Shown here piece by piece: positions 1-6,304 of a DNA stretch of 17,188 nucleotides. Position numbers and translations under genes: made by a program. The stretch's first letter is position 1. Every line of letters starts with the position of its first letter. Source of the DNA: Citromicrobium sp. (GTDB lineage: Bacteria > Pseudomonadota > Alphaproteobacteria > Sphingomonadales > Sphingomonadaceae); assembly GCA_002712945.1 (NCBI GenBank), contig PAVA01000069.1:1-17188 (forward strand). The letters run 5' to 3'. The notes below the pieces were generated by a model, which worked only from the letters and a program-made list of their open reading frames with translations, was not told the DNA's origin and did not search any database.

Positions 1-1284
1 AGTATCGGCATCGAGTACGATCTTGCCCGAGGCCGCGCCCGGCGATGCCGGAAGGCCGGTGGCGAGTTCGTCGCGCGGCGCATCGGGATCGAGCGTGGGG
101 TGGAGCAGCTGGTCGAGCGCCATGGGGTCGATCCGCAACACCGCGGTCTTGCGGTCGATTAGCCCTTCGCCTTCCATGTCCACCGCCATCTTGAGCGCGG
201 CCTTGGCGGTGCGCTTGCCGGTGCGGGTCTGCAGGAGGAACAGCTGGCCCTGCTGCACCGTGAACTCGATATCCTGCATGTCCTTGTAGTGCTTTTCGAG
301 CAGGTCGAACACGCGGGCCAGTTCGGCGTAGGCGTCGGGCATGGCCTCTTCCATGCTCGGCTTGTCGGCGCCGGCTTCCTCGCGCCGCGCCTTGGTGAGG
401 TATTGCGGCGTGCGGATGCCCGCGACCACATCCTCGCCCTGCGCGTTCACCAGCCATTCGCCGTAATAGTACTTCTCGCCCGTCGAAGGGTCGCGGGTGA
501 AGGCGACACCCGTCGCCGAGGTATCGCCCATGTTGCCGAACACCATCGCCTGCACGTTCACCGCGGTGCCCAGATCGTGCGGGATGTCGTTGAGGCGGCG
601 GTAGATCTTGGCCCGTTCGCTGTCCCAGCTTTCGAACACCGCGCGGATCGCGCCCCACAGCTGGGTCTCGACATCCTGCGGGAAAGGCTCGTCCTGCTCG
701 CGCTCGACGATCTTCAGGTACTCGCGGGTCAGGGCTTCCCAGTGCTCGGCCTGCATCTCGGTATCCGAGTAGAAGCCGTTATCCTCGCGCATGATTTCGA
801 GCGCTTCCTCGAACAGGCCGTGGTCGAGGCCGAGGACAACATCCGAGTACATCTGGATGAAGCGGCGGTAGCTGTCCCACGCGAAGCGCGCATCGCCACT
901 GGTCTGCGCCAGCCCCTTCACCGTCTCGTCATTGAGACCGAGGTTGAGGACCGTGTCCATCATCCCGGGCATCGAGATCGCCGCGCCCGAGCGGACCGAG
1001 ACGAGCAGTGGGTCGCCCGCATCGCCCAGCCTCTTGCCGACGGTCTGCTCGACATGCGCGACGCCCTTGGCCACCGCATCGCGCAGCTTCGGGCTGAATT
1101 CGTGTGCGCCGTCGAGGTAGGCGAGGCATTCCTCGGTGGTGATCGTGAACCCGGGGGGAACCGGCAGGCCGATGCTCGCCATTTCGGCAAGGTTGGCGCC
1201 CTTGCCGCCGGTGATGGTCTTGTCCTTCTGGCGCGCGTCCGAATGGTCCGCGTTGCCGCCGAAGTGATAGACTGTCTGGCTCAT
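1..1284 (-). CDS. ppdK: Pyruvate, phosphate dikinase, N-terminal part (runs off the window)
   Basis: PPDK interconverts pyruvate, ATP and phosphate with PEP, AMP and pyrophosphate in the cytoplasm. I translated the minus strand from the ATG at 1284 and found an unbroken frame of 428 codons to the window edge. It opens MSQTVYHFGG, then shows the nucleotide-binding signature KTITGGKGANLAEMA near residues 23-37 and LPVPPGFTIT near 51-60. Further on come RSGAAISMPGMMDTVLNLGLN and QGQLFLLQTRTGKRTA (about residue 350), all typical of the PPDK ATP-grasp domain. The last visible residues (SPGAASGKIVLDADT) begin the mobile phosphohistidine domain, so the catalytic His and the C-terminal PEP/pyruvate barrel lie outside. 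It starts 57 bases after the glyS stop in the same direction, so cotranscription with glyQS is likely. Confidence 0.97.
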   Translation of the reverse strand, partial: MSQTVYHFGGNADHSDARQKDKTITGGKGANLAEMASIGLPVPPGFTITTEECLAYLDGAHEFSPKLRDAVAKGVAHVEQTVGKRLGDAGDPLLVSVRSGAAISMPGMMDTVLNLGLNDETVKGLAQTSGDARFAWDSYRRFIQMYSDVVLGLDHGLFEEALEIMREDNGFYSDTEMQAEHWEALTREYLKIVEREQDEPFPQDVETQLWGAIRAVFESWDSERAKIYRRLNDIPHDLGTAVNVQAMVFGNMGDTSATGVAFTRDPSTGEKYYYGEWLVNAQGEDVVAGIRTPQYLTKARREEAGADKPSMEEAMPDAYAELARVFDLLEKHYKDMQDIEFTVQQGQLFLLQTRTGKRTAKAALKMAVDMEGEGLIDRKTAVLRIDPMALDQLLHPTLDPDAPRDELATGLPASPGAASGKIVLDADT

Positions 1285-1316
1285 TATGCTCGTACCCCGG
1301 TATTCTCTGACACACC

Positions 1317-1329
1317 TGACACAGTGTCA
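1317..1329. promoter_or_regulatory. TGACAC-A-GTGTCA palindrome upstream of ppdK
   Basis: A perfect 6-bp inverted repeat with a one-base centre lies in the 57-base gap between glyS and ppdK. A third TGACAC half-site sits at 1308-1313, so the half-sites are repeated. Dyads of this size are common for TetR- or LysR-like regulators, but nothing here names a regulator. The 9-mer CACCTGACA (1313-1321) recurs in reverse complement at 4712-4720 in the glyQ/urcA promoter region. That recurrence is the main reason to treat it as more than chance. Confidence 0.35.
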
Positions 1330-1341
1330 TGGCGTGAATTT

Positions 1342-3612
1342 CTATCCTTCGATCTTGCCGAAATCCGCCACCTGGTGGACCGCGTCGCGGAAGCTGGCGA
1401 GCAGGCCGAGGCGCGCGGCGCGCTTCGCCTTGTCGTCGTCGTTGACGGTGACGGTCTCGAAGAAATCATCGATCGGCTTCCTCAGGCTGGCGAGCGCGGA
1501 CATGGCGTCTGCGAAGCGCTCTTCCGCAACGGCCGTTTCGGCCTGCGGGCCTGCGATGGCGAGCGCATCCATCAGCGCCTTTTCGGCCGGTTCGGGCGTG
1601 TAGGACAGCGAATTCGCGGTCCGCTCCGCCATCTTGGCGGCGATGACCTCTTTCATGTCCGGGTCGTCGACCAGCGCCAGCGGGTCTTCCTCGCCGTTCA
1701 GGGGGATTTCGCCCTCAATGCCGTGCCAGTCTTCCTTCTTGAGGATATTCGCCGCGCGCTTGTACCCGGCGAGAAGGTTCTGGCCGTCCTCGGTCTCCAT
1801 GAAGGACTGGAGCGCATGGACGCGGGCCAGGTTGCCGACAATGTCGTCCTTGCGCTTCGCCAGTCCGAAAACCGCGTCGATAAGATCATGCCGAATCCCG
1901 GCATCGCGCTGCTGCACCTTGAGGCGATCGACAAAGAAGTCTGGCACTGCGCGATAGAGATCGGCGCTATTATGCTCGGAAAACCATGCGTCGTAATCGT
2001 CGCGATGCTCATGTTGTCTGAAGATACGGTTCGCCGCTCGTGCGGTGACGTAATCGATTTCGATACGGAGATTATTCCGTAGGATCAGTTCGATTGCACC
2101 TAAAGCAGCGCGGCGGAGAGCGAATGGATCCTTCGATCCTGTAGGGCGCTCCTTGATGACGAAGAACGAAACCAGCGTATCCAGCTTGTCCGCCAGACTC
2201 ACCGCCACCGTCACCGGAGCAGTGGGCACCTCGTCGCCCTGCCCGACCGGCTTGTAGTGATCGCGGATCGCATCGGCGACGGCATCGGGCAGGCCCTCGG
2301 CGCGGGCGTAGTAGCCGCCCATTAGGCCCTGCAGCTCGGGGAATTCGCCGACCATTTCGGTGACGAGATCGGCCTTGCACAGAAGCGCGGCCTGTTCCGC
2401 CAGCGCCGCGTCGCCATCGACGATACCTTCTTCACACAGCCACCGCGCGAGCTTGGCGACGCGCTCGACCTTGTCGGCGACGGTGCCCAGCTTCTCGTGA
2501 AAGGTGATGCGCTTCAGCCCCTCGGCATGCTGCGCGAGGGTTTTCTTCTGGTCGACCTCCCAGAAGAAGCGCGCGTCGGACAGCCGAGCGGCGAGCACCT
2601 TGCGGTTGCCGTCGACGATTCTCCCGCCGCCATCCGCCGCCTCGATATTGGCGGTGCAGATGAAGGCGTTGGCGAGCTGCTGAGTCCCTGCGGAAGCAGG
2701 GACCTCGTCCGATTGCGCGCCATCGCTGGAGGTCCCAGCTTTCGCTGGGACTCGGTGACACACGAAATACTTCTGGTTTACCCGCGCGGTAAGCTGGATC
2801 GTCTCGGGTGGGACGGTGAGGAAATCCTCGTCGAACCGGCCCAGCAGCGGGATCGGCCATTCGGTCAGGCCCGCATTCTCGACCACCAGCCCTTCGTCCT
2901 CGACAAGGCTCAGCCCCGCTTCGGACGCGACTTGCGCCGCGCCCTTGCGGATCAGCGCGGCGCGTTCCTCGTGGTCGACAATCACGTGGCCCGCGCGCAG
3001 CTTCACCGCATAATCGTCCGCATCACCGATGGTGATGTCGCCCGAATGGTGGAAGCGGTGCCCCAGCGTGACCGCGCCGGACGTAACGCCATGCACCTCG
3101 CACGCGACCACCTCGTCGCCCAGCAGCGCGACGATGCCGCTCAGAGGCCGCACCCATCGCATGCTTTCGGTGGAGATCGACGCCGCGCCCCAGCGCATCG
3201 ACTTGGGCCAGGCGAAGTCGCGGAGGATGGCGGGGATCGCCTCTGCCAGCACATCGCGCACCGCCCTGCCCGGCGTGTCGATCACCGCGAAATAGGTCTC
3301 GCGGCCCTTCACATCGCGGACCTCAAGCTGGTCGCGCGTGACACCGTTCTTACGGCAGAAGCCGTCGACCGCCTGATCGGGCGCGCCCACCGGCGGCCCC
3401 TTGGCTTCCTCGCTGACGGCCTGCGTCTCGGTCGGCAGCCCGCGCGCAATCAGCGCAAGACGGCGCGGGGTCGACCACACGGTGACCTCGCCCATCGCGA
3501 CGCCCGCCGCGTCCATCTCGCGCCGGAACAGCTTTTCCAGCTCGCCACGCGCACCCGCCTGCATGCGTGCGGGGATTTCTTCTGAGCGTAGTTCGAGGAG
3601 GAAATCAGTCAT
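1342..3612 (-). CDS. glyS: Glycyl-tRNA synthetase beta subunit, with in-frame repeat-derived insert
   Basis: This is the beta chain of the bacterial alpha2-beta2 glycyl-tRNA synthetase. It provides tRNA recognition and anticodon-binding regions, while GlyQ carries the aminoacylation core. The 756-residue protein opens with the family signature FLLELRSEEIPARM. Conserved blocks include WPKSMRW (135-141), GHRFHHSGDITI (184-195) and VNQKYFVC (278-285). Its C-terminal third carries the HD-like and DALR-type regions. E. coli GlyS is about 690 residues, so this one is long. Residues 287-310 (RVPAKAGTSS... to ...VPASAGT) correspond exactly to a 72-bp palindromic repeat at 2682-2753, placed between FVC and LANAFICTANIE, which are close together in family members. 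The frame stays open, so the gene is probably functional. The ATG at 3612 is used; glyQ lies 114 bases upstream and ppdK 57 bases downstream. Confidence 0.97.
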   Translation of the reverse strand: MTDFLLELRSEEIPARMQAGARGELEKLFRREMDAAGVAMGEVTVWSTPRRLALIARGLPTETQAVSEEAKGPPVGAPDQAVDGFCRKNGVTRDQLEVRDVKGRETYFAVIDTPGRAVRDVLAEAIPAILRDFAWPKSMRWGAASISTESMRWVRPLSGIVALLGDEVVACEVHGVTSGAVTLGHRFHHSGDITIGDADDYAVKLRAGHVIVDHEERAALIRKGAAQVASEAGLSLVEDEGLVVENAGLTEWPIPLLGRFDEDFLTVPPETIQLTARVNQKYFVCHRVPAKAGTSSDGAQSDEVPASAGTQQLANAFICTANIEAADGGGRIVDGNRKVLAARLSDARFFWEVDQKKTLAQHAEGLKRITFHEKLGTVADKVERVAKLARWLCEEGIVDGDAALAEQAALLCKADLVTEMVGEFPELQGLMGGYYARAEGLPDAVADAIRDHYKPVGQGDEVPTAPVTVAVSLADKLDTLVSFFVIKERPTGSKDPFALRRAALGAIELILRNNLRIEIDYVTARAANRIFRQHEHRDDYDAWFSEHNSADLYRAVPDFFVDRLKVQQRDAGIRHDLIDAVFGLAKRKDDIVGNLARVHALQSFMETEDGQNLLAGYKRAANILKKEDWHGIEGEIPLNGEEDPLALVDDPDMKEVIAAKMAERTANSLSYTPEPAEKALMDALAIAGPQAETAVAEERFADAMSALASLRKPIDDFFETVTVNDDDKAKRAARLGLLASFRDAVHQVADFGKIEG
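2682..2753. repeat. Palindromic repeat (two inverted hairpin arms) inside glyS
   Basis: This 72-bp element is made of two imperfectly inverted arms. Arm 1 contains gtccctgcggaagcagggac (2684-2703), a perfect 8-bp stem with a 4-base loop. Arm 2 contains gtcccagctttcgctgggac (2732-2751), also 8 bp plus a 4-base loop. The reverse complement of arm 2 matches arm 1 as GAGTCCC-W-GC-G-R-AAGC-W-GGGACCTC. Its length is exactly 24 codons, and in the glyS frame it encodes PAKAGTS and PASAGT, so the synthetase frame is kept. The intergenic repeat at 3623-3707 has an arm with the same PAKAG-encoding core. I infer one repeat family, comparable in behaviour to the palindromic elements known to insert in frame in Rickettsia genes. 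Confidence 0.85.
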
Positions 3613-3622
3613 TTTCCAACCC

Positions 3623-3707
3623 CGTCACCCCCGCGAAGGCGGGGGTCCCGCTGCTGGCGTTCGCCCCGCAGAAAGAAGCGGGACCCCGGATCAAGTCCGG
3701 GGTGACG
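3623..3707. repeat. Palindromic repeat between glyQ and glyS
   Basis: This 85-bp element fills most of the 114-base glyQ-glyS gap. Hairpin 1 is acccccgcgaaggcgggggt (3627-3646, 8-bp stem, GAAG loop). Hairpin 2 runs from accccgga to tccggggt (3683-3703, 8-bp stem, 5-base loop). The outer ends CGTCACCCC and GGGGTGACG are perfect inverted repeats. An inner 9-bp pairing (ggtcccgct 3644-3652 with agcgggacc 3677-3685) joins the two arms. These sequences, which read as TPAKAGVP and TPDLIRGP in short spurious ORFs, are a dispersed repeat type I recognise from alphaproteobacterial genomes. In the glyQS transcript it would fold into a stable structure just upstream of glyS. Confidence 0.9.
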
Positions 3708-3726
3708 ACGAAATGGGGGACTTGGC

Positions 3727-4626
3727 TCACAGCGACCACTCCGGGTATTTCTCGGCCCACTTCGGCGCCATCAGTTCCGCGTATTTCTCGCAAGACCCGC
3801 GCGCCAGATCGCGCACGCGGCCCATGTAGCTCGCGCGTTCCTGCACGGAGATCACGCCGCGCGCCTGCAGCAGATTGAAGATGTGGCTCGCCTCCACCGC
3901 CTGTTCGTAGGCGGCGATGGGGACATTGTTAGCGAGCGCGTTCTCGCATTCCTTCTCCGCCTTGGCGAAGAGGTCGAACAGCGCGTCGGTTTCGGCGACC
4001 TCGAAGTTCCACTTCGACATCTGCTTCTCGTTTTCGAGGAAGACCTCGCCATACGAAACGCCGCGCCCATTGAAATTCAGGTCGTACACATTGTCGACGC
4101 CCTGGATATACATCGCCAGGCGTTCGAGCCCGTAGGTCAGCTCGCCCGCGACCGGCTTGCAGTCGAACCCGCCCATCTGCTGGAAATAGGTGAACTGCGT
4201 CACCTCCATCCCGTCGCACCAGACTTCCCAGCCCAGCCCCCATGCGCCGAGCGTGGGCGATTCCCAGTCGTCTTCCACGAAGCGGATATCGTGCTTCAGC
4301 GGATCGATCCCGATCACGCGCAGCGATTGCAGATAGAGCTCCTGAATGTCGGGCGGGCTCGGCTTCAGGATCACCTGGTACTGGTAGTAGTGCTGCAGCC
4401 GGTTCGGGTTCTCGCCATAGCGCCCGTCGGTCGGGCGACGACACGGCTGTACGAAGGCGGCGTTCCACGGCTCCGGCCCCAGCGCGCGCAGCGTGGTCGC
4501 GGTGTGGAACGTGCCCGCCCCCATCCGCATGTCGTAAGGTTGCAGGATCACACATCCCTGCGCCGCCCAGAAATCGTGCAGGGCGAGGATCATGTCCTGG
4601 AAGCTGTTGGTCGGGTCGCGGCTCAT
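3727..4626 (-). CDS. glyQ: Glycyl-tRNA synthetase alpha subunit
   Basis: This is the class II catalytic alpha chain of the tetrameric glycyl-tRNA synthetase, which activates glycine with ATP and charges tRNA-Gly. The protein shows the highly conserved blocks [70 protein letters not shown] and [15 protein letters not shown] chose the ATG at 4626, giving 299 residues, because it leaves eight residues before the conserved FQDMIL segment, as in E. coli GlyQ (303 residues). In-frame alternatives are an ATG at 4641 and a TTG at 4665; none has a clear Shine-Dalgarno sequence. It is the first gene of the minus-strand glyQ-glyS-ppdK unit. It is divergent from the UrcA-family gene across about 200 bases that hold a palindromic regulatory region. 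Confidence 0.96.
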   Translation of the reverse strand: MSRDPTNSFQDMILALHDFWAAQGCVILQPYDMRMGAGTFHTATTLRALGPEPWNAAFVQPCRRPTDGRYGENPNRLQHYYQYQVILKPSPPDIQELYLQSLRVIGIDPLKHDIRFVEDDWESPTLGAWGLGWEVWCDGMEVTQFTYFQQMGGFDCKPVAGELTYGLERLAMYIQGVDNVYDLNFNGRGVSYGEVFLENEKQMSKWNFEVAETDALFDLFAKAEKECENALANNVPIAAYEQAVEASHIFNLLQARGVISVQERASYMGRVRDLARGSCEKYAELMAPKWAEKYPEWSL

Positions 4627-4710
4627 CAGGCCAAGCGCCATGGCGAAGGGCGCCCGAAGCGTCAACGGCGAGGCGTGCTTGCGGGCGCGATGTAAGGAAT
4701 CATGGTCTTG

Positions 4711-4770
4711 ATGTCAGGTGATGTTGACATGGACAGCGAATCACGACATATAGTCATCACAACCTGACAT
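4711..4770. promoter_or_regulatory. Inverted-repeat operator region between glyQ and the UrcA-family gene
   Basis: ATGTCAGGTGATGTTGACAT (4711-4730) is a 6-bp inverted repeat with an 8-base spacer. It fits TGTC-N10-GACA exactly, the form described for the photosynthesis/redox repressor PpsR (CrtJ) in Rhodobacter. A further half-site ACCTGACAT (4762-4770) is the exact reverse complement of ATGTCAGGT (4711-4719). Three half-sites therefore surround a candidate promoter. A short dyad can arise by chance, so assignment to PpsR is only a hypothesis. The region lies between divergent genes and could act on either. Confidence 0.45.
4724..4754 (+). promoter_or_regulatory. Candidate sigma-70-type promoter for the UrcA-family gene
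   Basis: A perfect -35 hexamer TTGACA (4724-4729) is followed by CATATA at 17 bases (4747-4752) or TATAGT at 19 bases (4749-4754) as the -10. This is one of the few near-consensus promoters in the window. The -35 is contained in the right half of the TGTC-N10-GACA palindrome, so binding there would be expected to block RNA polymerase. The predicted start is about 65 bases upstream of the ATG at 4826. Confidence 0.5.
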
Positions 4771-4825
4771 ATCGGAAGGTTGATACGACTGATTGGACCC
4801 AATATCCAAACTGGAGTGAAGACTG

Positions 4826-5167
4826 ATGAAAATGCCTTGCCTTACCCTCGCCCTTGCCGCCTCGGTTGTCGCCGTGCCGGCAGCCGCCGAAGAAATGTCC
4901 GAAAACCGGGCCGCCCCCGTAACCGTGACGGTATCGATGGCCGATCTCGACCTGACGCAGGCCGGCGATCGCGACCGGCTCGAGCGCCGGTTCGATACCG
5001 CGATCCGCTCTGCCTGCCGGACCGGAAACCGCGATCTGCGCGCAAGCATTGCCGAGCGCACCTGTCGCGAGAGCTTCGAGCGTTCGGTCGACAGCCGGAT
5101 CGCGCTGGCGATCGCCGAATCGCACGAAAAGCGGCTCGCCACGATGACCGTAGATCCGGCCGCGTGA
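4826..5167 (+). CDS. UrcA-family secreted protein
   Basis: This 113-residue exported protein has a signal peptide MKMPCLTLALAASVVAVPAAAEE with an AxA-type cleavage site near residue 21. The mature part matches the UrcA family seen in sphingomonads and Caulobacter relatives. It has a beta-strand V(T)VSMADLDLTQAGDRDRLERRF, then a helical part with two conserved cysteines in SACRTGNRD and ERTCRESF that may form a disulfide. The family's biochemical role is unknown. A good Shine-Dalgarno GGAG (4813-4816) precedes the ATG by 9 bases, and a near-consensus promoter with an inverted-repeat operator lies upstream. The next gene is 78 bases downstream after a structured gap, so this gene may be its own unit. 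Confidence 0.8.
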   Translation: MKMPCLTLALAASVVAVPAAAEEMSENRAAPVTVTVSMADLDLTQAGDRDRLERRFDTAIRSACRTGNRDLRASIAERTCRESFERSVDSRIALAIAESHEKRLATMTVDPAA

Positions 5168-5172
5168 CGTGT

Positions 5173-5218
5173 CGCATGGTGGCGGGGGCGGTTTCCCCAG
5201 AGCCATGCGTCCGCCACC
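5173..5218 (+). other. Two mutually exclusive RNA stems after the UrcA-family gene
   Basis: Two perfect stems compete for the same bases. One pairs cgcatgg (5173-5179) with ccatgcg (5203-5209), enclosing a small gggg/cccc hairpin (5185-5198). The other pairs ggtggcgg (5178-5185) with ccgccacc (5211-5218). No T-run follows, so this is not a standard intrinsic terminator. It could end the UrcA transcript in a factor-dependent way, stabilise its 3' end, or act as a leader for the downstream operon whose Shine-Dalgarno is at 5234. Confidence 0.35.
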
Positions 5219-5245
5219 ACCCCCTCCCTGTTCGAGGAGCCTGAG

Positions 5246-5632
5246 ATGACGCCCGAGAAACGCACACGGCTATACCTCACCAGCGCGGTGATGGGCTTCG
5301 CCGCGACCATCCTGATGATCCTGGCCGGTGCCTTCGACTGGCCGGATTTCGTGAAGGGCCTTTCGATCGGCCTCCTGCTGGTCAGCCTCGTCACCCTGCT
5401 GCTGCGGCGGCTGCGCGACGAATTCATCGAGCAGCTCTGGAATAGCGGGGTCAGCCTGGCCTTCGCGGCGGTGGTGATCGTCTTCCTGTTCTCGCCCTTC
5501 CTCGAAGGCTTTGTCGACGGGTTCAACGGCTCGGTGCGCGATCAGGCGATCACCGCCGAATTCGTCGGGCCGACCGCACTGCTGGCCTTTTTCGTCGGCT
5601 TTCATGCCAAGTGGTTGCGGAGCAGCCTGTGA
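5246..5632 (+). CDS. Four-helix membrane protein of unknown function (first gene of HTH operon)
   Basis: I do not recognise a named family for this 128-residue protein. Hydrophobic stretches at about residues 10-30, 36-53, 69-90 and 105-122 suggest four membrane helices. A charged Arg-rich loop (RRLRDEF) lies between helices two and three. A strong Shine-Dalgarno GAGGAG (5234-5239) sits six bases before the ATG. Its stop codon overlaps the GTG start of the next gene (GTGA, 5629-5632), a mark of translational coupling to the small HTH regulator. Small integral membrane proteins encoded beside compact Cro/CI-type regulators are common, and the pair often forms one regulatory unit. That role is inferred from context only. 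Confidence 0.8.
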   Translation: MTPEKRTRLYLTSAVMGFAATILMILAGAFDWPDFVKGLSIGLLLVSLVTLLLRRLRDEFIEQLWNSGVSLAFAAVVIVFLFSPFLEGFVDGFNGSVRDQAITAEFVGPTALLAFFVGFHAKWLRSSL

Positions 5633-5823
5633 GGAACCGCCTGAAAGTGCTGCGCGCCGAGCGCGACTGGAGCCAGGCCGAGCTGGCCGGGCGGCTCGAC
5701 GTCTCTCGCCAGGCGGTCAACGCGATCGAGACCGGCAAGCACGACCCGTCGCTGGGCCTCGCCTTCCGGATCGCGCGCCTGTTCGACATGCCCATCGAGG
5801 AGATTTTCCATGACGCAGAATGA
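5629..5823 (+). CDS. Small Cro/CI-type helix-turn-helix regulator
   Basis: This 64-residue protein consists almost only of an XRE-family HTH domain: RNRLKVLRAERDWSQAELAG, then LDVSRQAVNAIETGKHDPSLGLAFRIARLFDMPIEEIF. It resembles the compact YgzD/YozG-like regulators. The recognition helix is around SRQAVNAIE. There is no dimerisation or ligand domain beyond the HTH core. I chose the GTG at 5629 because the domain starts directly after it and it overlaps the upstream stop. A GTG at 5611 is in frame but would only add residues inside the upstream gene. Its 3' end overlaps the next gene by 14 bases. It probably controls its own operon, with the flanking membrane proteins as partners or targets. 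Confidence 0.88.
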   Translation: MRNRLKVLRAERDWSQAELAGRLDVSRQAVNAIETGKHDPSLGLAFRIARLFDMPIEEIFHDAE

Positions 5824-6235
5824 TGCCGAAATCTCGGGCGAGCGGCGCTTCAGAAGCCGTCGACGGCGGTTCTTCCGCTATGTCGTCATCGCGCTGGTCG
5901 CGAGCCTGTTCGCCGGAATGGTGAGCGGCACGCTCTCGCAGTTCTACGAGGTCGGGCTGATCCCGGTCTGGGCGCCCGTGCTCGCCTGCGCCTTGCTGGT
6001 GGCGGCGCTGGTCTGGTTCACCTACGACTACTTCAAACGGGTCGACGAGCTGGATCTCAAGGACAACCTGTGGGCCCACACCATCGGCCTGTATGGCGGG
6101 GTGATCGCCTTCGGCGTGTGGTACTTCCTCGCCGATCTGGGCCTGATCCGAAGCCCGAGCGCGCTGGCTGTCGTCGCGATCATGATGATCGTTACTTTCG
6201 CCGCCTACGGATTGCGCAAGCTTGGCTGGCGCTGA
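5810..6235 (+). CDS. Four-helix membrane protein of unknown function (third gene of HTH operon)
   Basis: This 141-residue protein begins with a basic N-terminus (RRFRSRRRRFFRY, residues 12-24), consistent with an inside-facing anchor. Four hydrophobic stretches follow at about 25-45, 50-71, 90-110 and 117-136. A conserved-looking acidic loop FKRVDELDLKDNLWAH separates helices two and three. I do not recognise the family by name. The start overlaps the HTH gene by 14 bases and has its own Shine-Dalgarno GAGGAG (5797-5802) inside that gene, so the three genes are cotranscribed. No enzyme motif is visible. A role in sensing or relaying an envelope signal to the HTH protein is conceivable but unsupported by sequence. 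Confidence 0.8.
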   Translation: MTQNDAEISGERRFRSRRRRFFRYVVIALVASLFAGMVSGTLSQFYEVGLIPVWAPVLACALLVAALVWFTYDYFKRVDELDLKDNLWAHTIGLYGGVIAFGVWYFLADLGLIRSPSALAVVAIMMIVTFAAYGLRKLGWR

Positions 6236-6304
6236 CATGCCCGCGAAGAGTTACCGACACGACACTCCTCCATCCACATTGCCCCCATTCAAGGACGACA
6301 CACC

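Noticed and set aside
289..2082. Long plus-strand ORF of 597 codons across ppdK and glyS
   Set aside because: It is antisense to two well-recognised genes and crosses their boundary. Its composition is rich in Arg, Ala and His, as expected for a shadow frame in high-GC DNA. No domain is recognisable.
2497..3585. Plus-strand ORF of 362 codons opposite glyS
   Set aside because: It lies wholly antisense to glyS, whose protein is clearly real, and has no recognisable motif.
2682..3707. The two palindromic repeats as a CRISPR array or insertion-sequence ends
   Set aside because: There are only two diverged copies, separated by about 870 bases of glyS coding sequence, with no regular spacing, no transposase and no cas genes.
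3605..3793. Short minus-strand ORF reading TPDLIRGPASF and TPAFAGVTG
   Set aside because: The recognisable peptide words come from the palindromic repeat itself. The ORF is a by-product of the repeat plus the end of glyQ read in another frame.
4627..4665. Upstream TTG start for glyQ giving 312 residues
   Set aside because: The extra 13 residues have no counterpart in E. coli GlyQ, TTG starts are rare, and the ATG at 4626 gives the usual distance to the first conserved block.
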